In this document: positions 1 to 7,764 of the stretch, piece after piece
Position numbering within the stretch: position 1 is the first letter of the stretch
Layout: each line of letters opens with the position of its first letter
DNA from: Streptomyces peucetius
GTDB lineage: Bacteria > Actinomycetota > Actinomycetes > Streptomycetales > Streptomycetaceae
Assembly (NCBI RefSeq): GCF_025854275.1
Contig: NZ_CP107567.1
Location: 4,030,001-4,094,000, forward strand
Length of the DNA: 64,000 nt
Reading direction: 5' to 3'
Made by a program: the position numbers and the translations under genes
Notes under the pieces: generated by a model
Database searches by the model: none
What the model was told of the DNA's origin: nothing
What the model saw: only the letters and a program-made list of their open reading frames with translations

Positions 1-2
1 TC

Positions 3-773
3 CTCGTGCGACTCGTCGCCTCAGACTCGGACGCCGTGGTGGTCCTGGTCGGAGCAGTGCTCTATCTCTGCTCGGCGCTCGCGTCACTGCGCATGGCCCG
101 CGAACTGCTCGGCCCCGACCAGGACGTGGTGCAACCTGGTCTGGGCGCCGCCCTCGCCTCCACCACGCGCGGCCTGCTGGACGGCCTGCGCCATCTGGGT
201 CACCGCCGCACCGCGGCCCGTGCGCTCGCCGCGATGACCCTGCTGCGCTTCTGCTACGGGGCGCTGACGGTCATGGTGCTCATGCTGTGCCGCTACTCCT
301 GGTCGACGGACGAGTCGGAGGGACTCGCCCTGCTCGGACTGGCTCTCGCCGTCTCGGGCGCCGGCTTCTTCGCGGCGGCCGTGGTGTCCCCGTGGGCGAT
401 CGGAAAGCTCGGCCGGTTCGGATGGATGGTGGCCTGCGCGGCGGCCGCTGCCGTCCTTGAGCCGGCACTGGCGCTGCCCTTCGCTCCGGCACCCATGTTC
501 GTGGCCGCGTTCGTACTCGGCCTCGTCGCCCAGGGCACGAAGATCGCGACGGACACCGTGGTGCAGACATCCGTGGACGACGCCTTCCGCGGCAGGGTCT
601 TCTCCCTCTACGACGTGCTCTTCAACGTCGCATTCGTCGGCGCTGCGGGCGTCGCCGCCCTCATGCTGCCCCCTGACGGCCGGTCCGTCGTGCTGGTCGT
701 CATGGTGGCTGGGATCTACGCGGCCACGGCCGTCGCCTTGGGCCGTTGGAGGCACGCGGGGCGAGTGCTATAG
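3..773 (+). CDS. MFS transporter, C-terminal part (5' end outside window)
   Basis: About 257 codons are visible in an open frame that runs in from the left edge, so the N-terminal half is missing. The protein is strongly hydrophobic, with roughly six membrane segments separated by short basic loops (for example MTLLRFCYGALTVMVLM and AAAVLEPALALPFAPAPMF). An FRGRVFSLYDVLFN-type loop, as in drug or metabolite permeases of the major facilitator superfamily, lies near the C-terminus. This fits the last six helices of an MFS permease. Substrate and direction of transport cannot be told. The gene ends 47 nt before the decayed LppU-like gene and reads in the same direction. Assignment to MFS is by general character, not by a diagnostic motif. 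Confidence 0.7.
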   Translation, partial: LVRLVASDSDAVVVLVGAVLYLCSALASLRMARELLGPDQDVVQPGLGAALASTTRGLLDGLRHLGHRRTAARALAAMTLLRFCYGALTVMVLMLCRYSWSTDESEGLALLGLALAVSGAGFFAAAVVSPWAIGKLGRFGWMVACAAAAAVLEPALALPFAPAPMFVAAFVLGLVAQGTKIATDTVVQTSVDDAFRGRVFSLYDVLFNVAFVGAAGVAALMLPPDGRSVVLVVMVAGIYAATAVALGRWRHAGRVL

Positions 774-820
774 CGTGCCCGCGTCAAAGGATTCGAGCGC
801 ATGTTCACGGCAGTTTCCAC

Positions 821-1346
821 ATGCCCTATCCGCCGCAGCAGGGACAAGGCCCGTACGGGCAGCCCGGCCCGTACGGCCAGCAGCCGCAGTAACCGCAGCC
901 CGGATACGGCTATCCGCAGCAGCCCCAGCCCGGGTACGGCTACCCACAGCAGCAGGCGCCGCAGCAGAAGTGGGGCACGCCGCCTCCCCCGCCTCCGGCG
1001 CCCGCACGCCCTGGCCTCAGCCTCAAGATGAAGTTCCAGATAGTCGTCGGCGTCCTGGCCGCGATCGCGTTCGCCGTGTTCTGGTTCATGGGCCGGGACG
1101 ACGCGGACACAGCGAAGGTCGGCGACTGCCTCAAGAGCAGCGGCAACGACATCAACCCGGACCTTCAGGTGGTCGACTGCGGCGGCACCGAGGCGGCCTA
1201 CAAGGTGGTCTCCGTGCACAACGACACGACGGACTGGGAAAATCTGCGCAGGCAAGGCCGACATCGGCTACTACGAGCAGACCGATGGCGGCCGACGCAG
1301 CTCAGGCAAGTCGTTCGTGCTCTGCCTCAACGAGATCAAGAAGTAG
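821..1346 (+). pseudogene. Broken LppU/SCO3897-like membrane protein gene
   Basis: From the ATG at 821 the frame encodes a Pro/Gln/Tyr/Gly-rich cytoplasmic head (MPYPPQQGQGPYGQP...). An in-frame TAA at 890-892 stops it, and the same repeat-rich frame continues straight after. Next come a membrane segment (KFQIVVGVLAAIAFAVFWFM, near 1028-1087) and a small exported domain with paired cysteines (VGDCLKSSGND, VVDCGG). A second lesion lies near 1239-1245: the frame runs off into Arg-rich noise, while the +1 frame resumes family-like sequence (CAGKADIGYYEQTDGG, then SFVLCLNEIKK and TAG at 1344). One premature stop plus one apparent single-base insertion make it a pseudogene, unless the lesions are sequencing errors. 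Family assignment is from memory of the gene next to the CCA-adding enzyme in other Streptomyces. Confidence 0.72.
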
Positions 1347-1367
1347 CCCGCCCGCGTCGGGGGTCAT

Positions 1368-1381
1368 GTTTCACGTGAAAC
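1368..1381. promoter_or_regulatory. parS: parS site (ParB-binding)
   Basis: Exact 14-mer GTTTCACGTGAAAC, the Streptomyces parS core bound by ParB. It forms the centre of the 54-bp palindrome at 1348-1401, about 20 kb from oriC on the parAB side. Confidence 0.95.
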
Positions 1382-1412
1382 ATGACCCCCGACGCGGGCG
1401 GAAGGGCGCGGT

Positions 1413-1426
1413 GTTTCACGTGAAAC
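1413..1426. promoter_or_regulatory. parS: parS site (ParB-binding)
   Basis: Exact GTTTCACGTGAAAC, at the centre of the 44-bp palindrome 1398-1441. It lies 45 bp (centre to centre) from the neighbouring parS, roughly four helical turns. Confidence 0.95.
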
Positions 1427-1443
1427 ACCGCGCCCTTCCGCGC

Positions 1444-2910
1444 TCAGGACTGAGCAGCCCACCACTCCTTGAGCGCGGACACCGCGGCGTCGCGCTCCAT
1501 CGGCCCGTTCTCCAGTCGCAAATCGAGGAGGAAGGCATACGCCTTGCCGATCACCGGACCGGGACCGATACCCAGGATTTCCTGGATCTCATTGCCGTTC
1601 AGGTCCGGCCTGATCGCGTCCAGCTCCTCCTGCTCCTTGAGCTGTGCGATGCGGTCCTCGAGGCCGTCGTAGGCGCGGGAGAGAGCTCCGGCCTTGCGCT
1701 TGTTCCTCGTGGTGCAGTCCGAGCGCGTCAGCTTGTGCAGGCGGTCCAGCAACGGTCCTGCATCGCGCACGTACCGCCGAACCGCGGAATCGGTCCACTC
1801 GCCGGTCCCGTAGCCGTGGAAGCGCAGATGCAGCTCCACGAGTCGCGAGACGTCCTTGACCATCTCGTTCGAGTACTTGAGCGCCGTCATCCGCTTCTTG
1901 GTCATCTTCGCCCCGACCACCTCGTGGTGGTGGAAGGAGACTCGGCCGTCCGGCTCGAAACGCCGCGTCCGGGGCTTGCCGATGTCATGCAGCAGGGCGG
2001 CCAGCCGCAGGACCAGGTCCGGTCCGTCCTCCTCCAGGGCAATCGCCTGATCCAGCACCGTCAGGGAGTGCTCGTAGACGTCCTTGTGGCGGTGGTGCTC
2101 GTCACTCTCGAGCCGCAGTGCCGGCAGCTCGGGCAGCACATGCGCGGCGAGACCCGTGTCGACCAGGAGCCCCAGCCCCTTGCGGGGGTGCGCGGACAGC
2201 AGCAGCTTGTTCAGCTCGTCGCGCACGCGTTCAGCGGAGACGATCTCGATGCGGTCCGCCATGGCCTTCATGGCGGCCACCACCTCGGGCGCCACCTCGA
2301 AGTCGAGCTGCGCGGCAAAGCGCGCGGCCCGCAACATGCGCAGCGGGTCGTCGGAGAACGACTCCTCGGGAGTTCCCGGCGTACGCAGGACCCGCACAGC
2401 GAGATCCTCGAGGCCGCCGTGGGGATCGATGAACTCCTTCTCCGGCAGCGCCACGGCCATCGCGTTCACCGTGAAATCGCGACGGACGAGGTCCTCCTCG
2501 ATCGAGTCGCCGTAGGAGACCTCCGGCTTGCGCGACGTCCGGTCGTACGCCTCCGACCGGTAGGTCGTCACCTCGATCTGGAAGCGCTGCGCGGTGTCCC
2601 CGACCCGTCCGTCCTTCTGAGCACCGACCGTGCCGAAGGCGATGCCCACGTCCCACACGGAATCCGCCCACGGGCGGACGATCTTCAGCACATCCTCCGG
2701 CCGGGCGTCCGTCGTGAAGTCGAGGTCGTTCCCGAGCCGGCCGAGCAGCGCATCGCGGACCGAGCCCCCGACCAGCGCGAGACCGAATCCGGCATCCTGG
2801 AAGCGGCGAGCCAGATCGTCGGCGACAGGCGACACCCGCAGCAATTCGCTCACCGCGCGGCGCTGCACCTGACTCAGGGCAGTGGGGTTGTCTTCATTGG
2901 CGTTCGGCAC
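1444..2910 (-). CDS. pcnA: CCA tRNA nucleotidyltransferase
   Basis: Adds or repairs the 3' CCA end of tRNAs, using CTP and ATP. The 488-residue product has the class II nucleotidyltransferase head: LVGGSVRDALLGRL followed by DLDFTTDARP, the metal-binding Asp pair, near residues 45-65. An RRDFTVNAMAV region follows. The C-terminal half carries an HD-type domain (AALLHDIGKPRTRR) and a HHHEVVGA segment, typical of actinobacterial enzymes of this size. The GTG at 2910 gives a protein starting VPNANEDN, as in relatives. The frame stays open 31 codons upstream to an ATG at 3003, but that stretch is Arg-rich and looks non-coding. The gene ends against the parS palindromes and diverges from the DUF6049-murJ block. 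Confidence 0.93.
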   Translation of the reverse strand: MPNANEDNPTALSQVQRRAVSELLRVSPVADDLARRFQDAGFGLALVGGSVRDALLGRLGNDLDFTTDARPEDVLKIVRPWADSVWDVGIAFGTVGAQKDGRVGDTAQRFQIEVTTYRSEAYDRTSRKPEVSYGDSIEEDLVRRDFTVNAMAVALPEKEFIDPHGGLEDLAVRVLRTPGTPEESFSDDPLRMLRAARFAAQLDFEVAPEVVAAMKAMADRIEIVSAERVRDELNKLLLSAHPRKGLGLLVDTGLAAHVLPELPALRLESDEHHRHKDVYEHSLTVLDQAIALEEDGPDLVLRLAALLHDIGKPRTRRFEPDGRVSFHHHEVVGAKMTKKRMTALKYSNEMVKDVSRLVELHLRFHGYGTGEWTDSAVRRYVRDAGPLLDRLHKLTRSDCTTRNKRKAGALSRAYDGLEDRIAQLKEQEELDAIRPDLNGNEIQEILGIGPGPVIGKAYAFLLDLRLENGPMERDAAVSALKEWWAAQS

Positions 2911-3089
2911 AACAGAAAAGGGTACGTGCCCGGGCCGACCGGGTCGTCCCCGTTTTCGGAGCACGGTACGCACCTCTCGATCTTGTGGACCACTCCGCGG
3001 CACTTCGGCACAGCGGGCCTCGTTACCATGCGTGGACGCAACAGGCGGAGAACCACCAAAGGCAGCAGACGACGAGGACGGACGAGCGC

Positions 3090-5420
3090 GTGGCCGAGGC
3101 GGCAGACTTCCAGGGGATGCGCATCTCTCCTGCGCGTCGGTGGCTGCGTCGTACAGCCTCCCTGATCACCGGTGTGCCCCTCGTGGCCGGGCTGCTGTGC
3201 GGTCCCGCCGCGCTGCCGGCGCACGCCGCTGAAGAGCCCACCGGATCGCGGACCGTGGATGTGTCCCTGGACACGCTGACGCCGGAAGCGCCCGGGAAGA
3301 AGGACCGGATCACCGTCTCGGGAACGGTGGTCAACAAGGGGCGGCAGACGATCACCGACGCGCACGTCGATCTCCGGGTCGGCCCGGAGATCGACGGCCG
3401 GTCCGCCATCGACCGGGCCGCGGAGAGGACCGGCTACACCTACGGTGTCGACGGCCCGACGATCGACGACAAGTACAGCGTCGAACTCCCGAAGCTCGTC
3501 TCAGGCGTCAGCTACGACTTCACGCTCTCGGTGCCGGCCGATGAACTCCCCCTCGACGACGACGGCGGCGTCTATCAGCTGGGGGTCTCCCTCTCGGGAG
3601 AGACGCCGAACCAGTCCTATGAGCGGGTGCTGGGCATCGAGCGGACCTTCCTGCCCTGGCAGCCGGAGGACGTGGAGAAGAAGACGCGTCTCACCTACCT
3701 CTGGCCGCTGATCTCATCGACCCACCTCACCTCGGAGACCGGGTCGGACGAACAGCAGACGCCCGTTTTCGAGGACGAGACGCTGGCCGCCGAACTCGCC
3801 CCCGGCGGTCGGCTCGACCAGCTCGTCTCCCTCGGCAGGGAGCTGCCGGTCACCTGGGTCATCGACCCCGACCTCCTGGCCACCGTGGACGCCATGACAC
3901 GGGACTACCGGGTGAAGGCCGGCGACTCCACGGTCGCCGGCACGAACCAGGACGTGGCGAAGCGGTGGCTGAGCGCCGTCGAGTCCGCCGTACAGGACCA
4001 GAAGGTGGTCGCTCTCCCGTTCGCGGACCCGGATCTCGCCTCACTGGCGCACAAGGGGAAGTCGGTCTCCGGCTCGCTCAGCCACCTTCAGCCGGCCACG
4101 GAGGTGGCTGAGGTCACGGTGGAGACGATCCTCCATGTGAAGCCGTCCCTCGACTTCGCCTGGCCGGTGGAGGGTGCGATCGACTCCTCGATCGTCGATG
4201 TGGCCACCTCCGCCGGCGCACACAAGGTGATCGCCCGGAGCGACAGCCTCCAGGACGACCTCCCCTACACGCCCACGGCCGCCCGCCCCATCGGCGGCGG
4301 CACGACAGCGGTGGTCGCCGACACCCGTCTGTCGACGGCCTTCCAGGGCGACATGACCCGCGCCGGCGAGTCCACGCTCGCCGTGCAGGAGTTCCTGGCG
4401 CAGACACTGGCCCTGACGCTCCAGGCCCCGGAGAACCAGCGGAGCATCGTCGTGGCGCCGCAGCGCGTGCCCACGATCGCCCAGGCCCAGTCCATGGCCC
4501 GCGCACTGCGCGCGCTGGAGCACCAGCGCTGGACGCAGCCGCTGGACCTGGTCGCCGCGGCGTCCGCCAAGCCGGACGCCGACGCGAACACCACGGTGCC
4601 CAGCGCGTCCCGGTACCCCTCCAGGCTGCGCAAGCAGGAGCTGCCGGTCCAGGCATTCGAGGACATCAGGCAGACGCAGAACACCCTCGACAAGTTCAAG
4701 GTCATCCTCACCTTCGCCGACCGGGTGGAGGCACCGTTCGGGCGAGCCGTCGACCGTGAGCTGTCGACGGCCTGGCGGGGCAAGCCGGTGGCCGCACAGG
4801 AGTACCGAGCGGAGGTCCAGTCGTATCTGCAGAGCCTCACCGAAGAGGTCCAGCTGATCAAGAAGTCGGACGTGACCCTGTCCGGGCGCAGTGCGACCAT
4901 CCCGGTCACGGTGCAGAACCAGCTGGTCCAGGGGATCGACGACCTGGTGCTGCGGTTGAAGTCCAACAATCCCAACCGTCTCCACCTCGACGACGACAGG
5001 ACCAAGGGGGTGGCGGAGCAGCCGATCAAGGTCGAGGGCGGCCACAGCCAGTCGGTGAAGTTCCCGACGTCCGCCAACGCCAACGGCCAGGTCCAGATGA
5101 CCGCACAGCTCTACACCGCGGACGGCACTCCCTATGGCCGGCCCATGTCGTTCACGGTGAAGGTCTCGGAGATCACTCCGACCGTCATGCTCGTCCTCGC
5201 CGGCGGTGTCCTCCTGCTCGTCCTGGCGGGCATCAGGATGTACACCCAGCGCAAGCGCGCCGCCGCTGCGGAGGCTGCGGTTGCCGCGAACGATCAGGAC
5301 ACGGCTGACACGGAGAGTGACTCCGACGGCTCGGATCCTGAGCAGCCGAGTGACCTCGCACCTGACACCGGACCGGAAAGCGGCAACCCGTCGGGCGCTG
5401 GTGAGAAAGTGGACCGTTGA
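3090..5420 (+). CDS. DUF6049 family secreted, membrane-anchored protein
   Basis: Large extracytoplasmic protein of about 776 residues and unknown biochemical role. An N-terminal signal sequence (RRTASLITGVPLVAGLLCG, ending near AHAAEE) is followed by a beta-rich N domain (DVSLDTLTPEAPGKKDRITV). A long middle region follows, then a C-terminal membrane helix (TVMLVLAGGVLLLVLAGIRMY) and an acidic Asp/Glu/Ser cytoplasmic tail. The GTG at 3090 (VAEAADFQGM) has a weak GAGGA upstream. ATG 3117 (MRISPARRW) is also possible and would give a more compact signal peptide. It reads into murJ only 45 nt downstream, the conserved actinobacterial order, which suggests a role in cell-wall assembly (inference). 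Confidence 0.85.
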   Translation: MAEAADFQGMRISPARRWLRRTASLITGVPLVAGLLCGPAALPAHAAEEPTGSRTVDVSLDTLTPEAPGKKDRITVSGTVVNKGRQTITDAHVDLRVGPEIDGRSAIDRAAERTGYTYGVDGPTIDDKYSVELPKLVSGVSYDFTLSVPADELPLDDDGGVYQLGVSLSGETPNQSYERVLGIERTFLPWQPEDVEKKTRLTYLWPLISSTHLTSETGSDEQQTPVFEDETLAAELAPGGRLDQLVSLGRELPVTWVIDPDLLATVDAMTRDYRVKAGDSTVAGTNQDVAKRWLSAVESAVQDQKVVALPFADPDLASLAHKGKSVSGSLSHLQPATEVAEVTVETILHVKPSLDFAWPVEGAIDSSIVDVATSAGAHKVIARSDSLQDDLPYTPTAARPIGGGTTAVVADTRLSTAFQGDMTRAGESTLAVQEFLAQTLALTLQAPENQRSIVVAPQRVPTIAQAQSMARALRALEHQRWTQPLDLVAAASAKPDADANTTVPSASRYPSRLRKQELPVQAFEDIRQTQNTLDKFKVILTFADRVEAPFGRAVDRELSTAWRGKPVAAQEYRAEVQSYLQSLTEEVQLIKKSDVTLSGRSATIPVTVQNQLVQGIDDLVLRLKSNNPNRLHLDDDRTKGVAEQPIKVEGGHSQSVKFPTSANANGQVQMTAQLYTADGTPYGRPMSFTVKVSEITPTVMLVLAGGVLLLVLAGIRMYTQRKRAAAAEAAVAANDQDTADTESDSDGSDPEQPSDLAPDTGPESGNPSGAGEKVDR

Positions 5421-5465
5421 GCGATGTCGTGGCCGGTCGGCCGGGGACGATGAGGTGGGGTAGTC

Positions 5466-7616
5466 ATGAACGCGCCGTACGACGGTGACCGCGGTCAGGG
5501 CGCGGGCGGTGACCCGGCAGGCTCGTTCCCGCCGCAGCAGCCCTCGTCCGACCCGTATGCGCAGGACCCCTACGTGGGGGACGCCTACGTAGGCGACCCC
5601 TTCCAGGCGACGCAGGACCTGTCAGCCCAGGACCCGGTGGACGAGGCGCTCTACGACCGCTCGGCGCACCCCCCGCCACCTCCGGGCACCCACCAGGACC
5701 CACAACCGCTCTACCAGCAGCCCGCGGCGCCGCTGTACGCCCCCGACCCTCGTATCTGGGCACAGACCCCTCCGCCGGAACCCGAGGGCCCGTCCCGTCA
5801 TCTGCCGTACGGCGACGACGCACGGACCACGCAGTTCACCGGAGTGGACGACCTGGTGTCCCGGGCCGGCGAGGACAAGCCGGAGCCCGACGCATTCGCA
5901 CATCTCTTCCGCGACCAGCAGTCCTCGGTGCCGCCGCCCGCCCCCGAACCGGTGCCCGCGACGCCGGCCGCCCCCAAGAAGCCGGCGGGCCGTGCCACCA
6001 GCCTGCTGAAGTCCAGCGCCGTGATGGCGGCGGGAACCCTGGTCTCCCGGCTCACGGGATTCGTACGCAGCCTGGTGATCACGGCCGCGCTCGGCGCGGC
6101 GCTCCTCGGTGACACCTTCACCGTCGCGTACACCCTGCCGACGATGATCTACATCCTCACGGTCGGCGGCGGTCTCAACTCCGTCTTCGTCCCGCAGCTG
6201 GTCCGGGCGATGAAGAACGACGCCGACGGCGGCCAGGCATTCGCCAACCGCCTGCTCACGCTGGTCATGGTGGCGCTCGGCGCGATCGTCGCGGCCGCGG
6301 TCTTCGCTGCGCCGCTGCTCATCCGGCTGATGTCGGACACGATCGCCTCCGATCAGGCCGCCAACAGCGTCGCGGTCACGTTCGCCCGCTACTGCCTGCC
6401 CACGATCTTCTTCATGGGCATCCACGTGGTCATGGGGCAGATCCTCAACGCCCGCGGCAAGTTCGGCGCGATGATGTGGACCCCGGTCCTGAACAACATC
6501 GTCATGATCACCACATTCGGCCTCTTCATCTGGGTCTACGGCACCTCGGCCGAATCCCAGATGGGCGTGCAGACGATCCCGCCGGAAGGCGTCCGGCTGC
6601 TCGGCGTGGGAACGCTGCTCGGGCTCGTCGTCCAGGCGCTGGCCATGATCCCGTACCTGCGCGAGACCGGCTTCCGCTTCCGCCCCCGGTTCGACTGGAA
6701 GGGCCACGGGCTCGGCAAGACCGTGAAGCTGGCGAAGTGGACCGTGCTCTTCGTCCTCGCGAACCAGGCGGGGGTCCTCGTCGTCACCCAGCTCGCCACC
6801 GCTGCCGGAAAGGCCTCCGGTACGGAGGGCGCCGGCTTCATCGCCTACACCAACGCCCAGCTCATCTGGGGCATGCCGCAGGCCATCATCACCGTCTCCG
6901 TGATGGCGGCACTGCTGCCCCGCCTCTCGCGCGCCGCACACGACGACGACCCCGGCGCCGTACGCGACGACATCTCCCAGGGCCTGCGCAACTCCGCCGT
7001 CGCCATCGTCCCGGTCTCCTTCGCGTTCCTCGCGCTCGGCCTGCCGATGTCCACGCTGCTGTTCGCCTCCACCGGCCTCGATGCGGCCCGGGGCATGGGC
7101 TTCATCCTGATGGCCTTCGGCCTCGGCCTCATCCCGTACTCCGTGCAGTACGTGGTACTGCGCGGCTTCTACGCCTACGAGGACACCCGGACCCCCTTCT
7201 ACAACACGGTCATCGTCGCCGTCGTCAACGCCAGTGCCTCGGTGCTGTGTTACCTGGTGCTGCCCGCCCGGTGGGCCGTCGTCGGCATGGCAGCCTCCTA
7301 CGGCCTCGCCTACGCCGTAGGTGTGGGTGTCGCCTGGCGGAGGCTCAAGAACCGCCTGGGCGGCGATCTGGACGGCTCTCACGTCATGCGTACCTACGCC
7401 CGGCTCTCCATGGCCTCCGTGCCTGCAGCCGTGGCCGGTGGCGCCGTCGCCTACGGGGTCCTCATGGGACTCGGCAGCGGTGCCGGCGGCTCGCTGGTGG
7501 CGCTGGTGGCGGGCGGCGTCGCGCTCCTGGGCGTCTTCTTCGTCGCCGCCAGGCGAATGCGCATCGAGGAACTCAACGCCATGGTGGGCATGGTGCGTGG
7601 CCGACTCGGCCGCTAG
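5466..7616 (+). CDS. murJ: Lipid II flippase MurJ (MviN)
   Basis: Moves the undecaprenyl-linked peptidoglycan precursor lipid II across the membrane. Of 716 residues, about the first 175 form a Pro/Asp/Tyr/Gln-rich cytoplasmic extension. Then comes the MATE/MOP-fold core of about 14 helices, beginning SSAVMAAGTLVSRLTGFVRS with the conserved Arg-containing first helix. Ala/Gly-rich helices and an RGFYAYEDTRTPFYNT motif in the second half are typical of MurJ. The ATG follows a good ribosome site (GAGGTGGGG, 5453-5461). It is preceded by the DUF6049 gene and followed by a pseudokinase gene. In Mycobacterium tuberculosis the flippase and pseudokinase are one polypeptide (Rv3910); here they are separate. 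Confidence 0.95.
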   Translation: MNAPYDGDRGQGAGGDPAGSFPPQQPSSDPYAQDPYVGDAYVGDPFQATQDLSAQDPVDEALYDRSAHPPPPPGTHQDPQPLYQQPAAPLYAPDPRIWAQTPPPEPEGPSRHLPYGDDARTTQFTGVDDLVSRAGEDKPEPDAFAHLFRDQQSSVPPPAPEPVPATPAAPKKPAGRATSLLKSSAVMAAGTLVSRLTGFVRSLVITAALGAALLGDTFTVAYTLPTMIYILTVGGGLNSVFVPQLVRAMKNDADGGQAFANRLLTLVMVALGAIVAAAVFAAPLLIRLMSDTIASDQAANSVAVTFARYCLPTIFFMGIHVVMGQILNARGKFGAMMWTPVLNNIVMITTFGLFIWVYGTSAESQMGVQTIPPEGVRLLGVGTLLGLVVQALAMIPYLRETGFRFRPRFDWKGHGLGKTVKLAKWTVLFVLANQAGVLVVTQLATAAGKASGTEGAGFIAYTNAQLIWGMPQAIITVSVMAALLPRLSRAAHDDDPGAVRDDISQGLRNSAVAIVPVSFAFLALGLPMSTLLFASTGLDAARGMGFILMAFGLGLIPYSVQYVVLRGFYAYEDTRTPFYNTVIVAVVNASASVLCYLVLPARWAVVGMAASYGLAYAVGVGVAWRRLKNRLGGDLDGSHVMRTYARLSMASVPAAVAGGAVAYGVLMGLGSGAGGSLVALVAGGVALLGVFFVAARRMRIEELNAMVGMVRGRLGR

Positions 7617-7764
7617 GCCTGCGGAAACGACGCACCACAGGTGGCCTCGAACGAGTCCCGCACAACCATCACCGGACCCCGCGTGTCGTGCATAGCGCCG
7701 GACTGTGGGCACAATTGGCATGGCTGTTGGACATGGCGCAACGGATGGGGAGGCAGGAACGACG

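Larger units (their letters stand above)
1348..1441. terminator. Two abutting perfect palindromes, likely bidirectional terminator
   Basis: Two long perfect inverted repeats fill the gap between the convergent pseudogene (ends 1346) and pcnA (ends 1444). The first spans 1348-1401 (27-bp half-sites) and the second 1398-1441 (22-bp half-sites), sharing four bases. Each is centred exactly on a parS core. RNA from either strand could form strong GC-rich stems, as expected of a factor-independent terminator in Streptomyces, where a U-run is often absent. Termination is inferred from position and symmetry. Confidence 0.75.

Noticed and set aside
457..3165. Open frame of about 900 codons on the plus strand
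   Set aside because: It is antisense to pcnA and passes through the parS palindromes; sequence is Arg/His/Leu-rich noise caused by high GC content.
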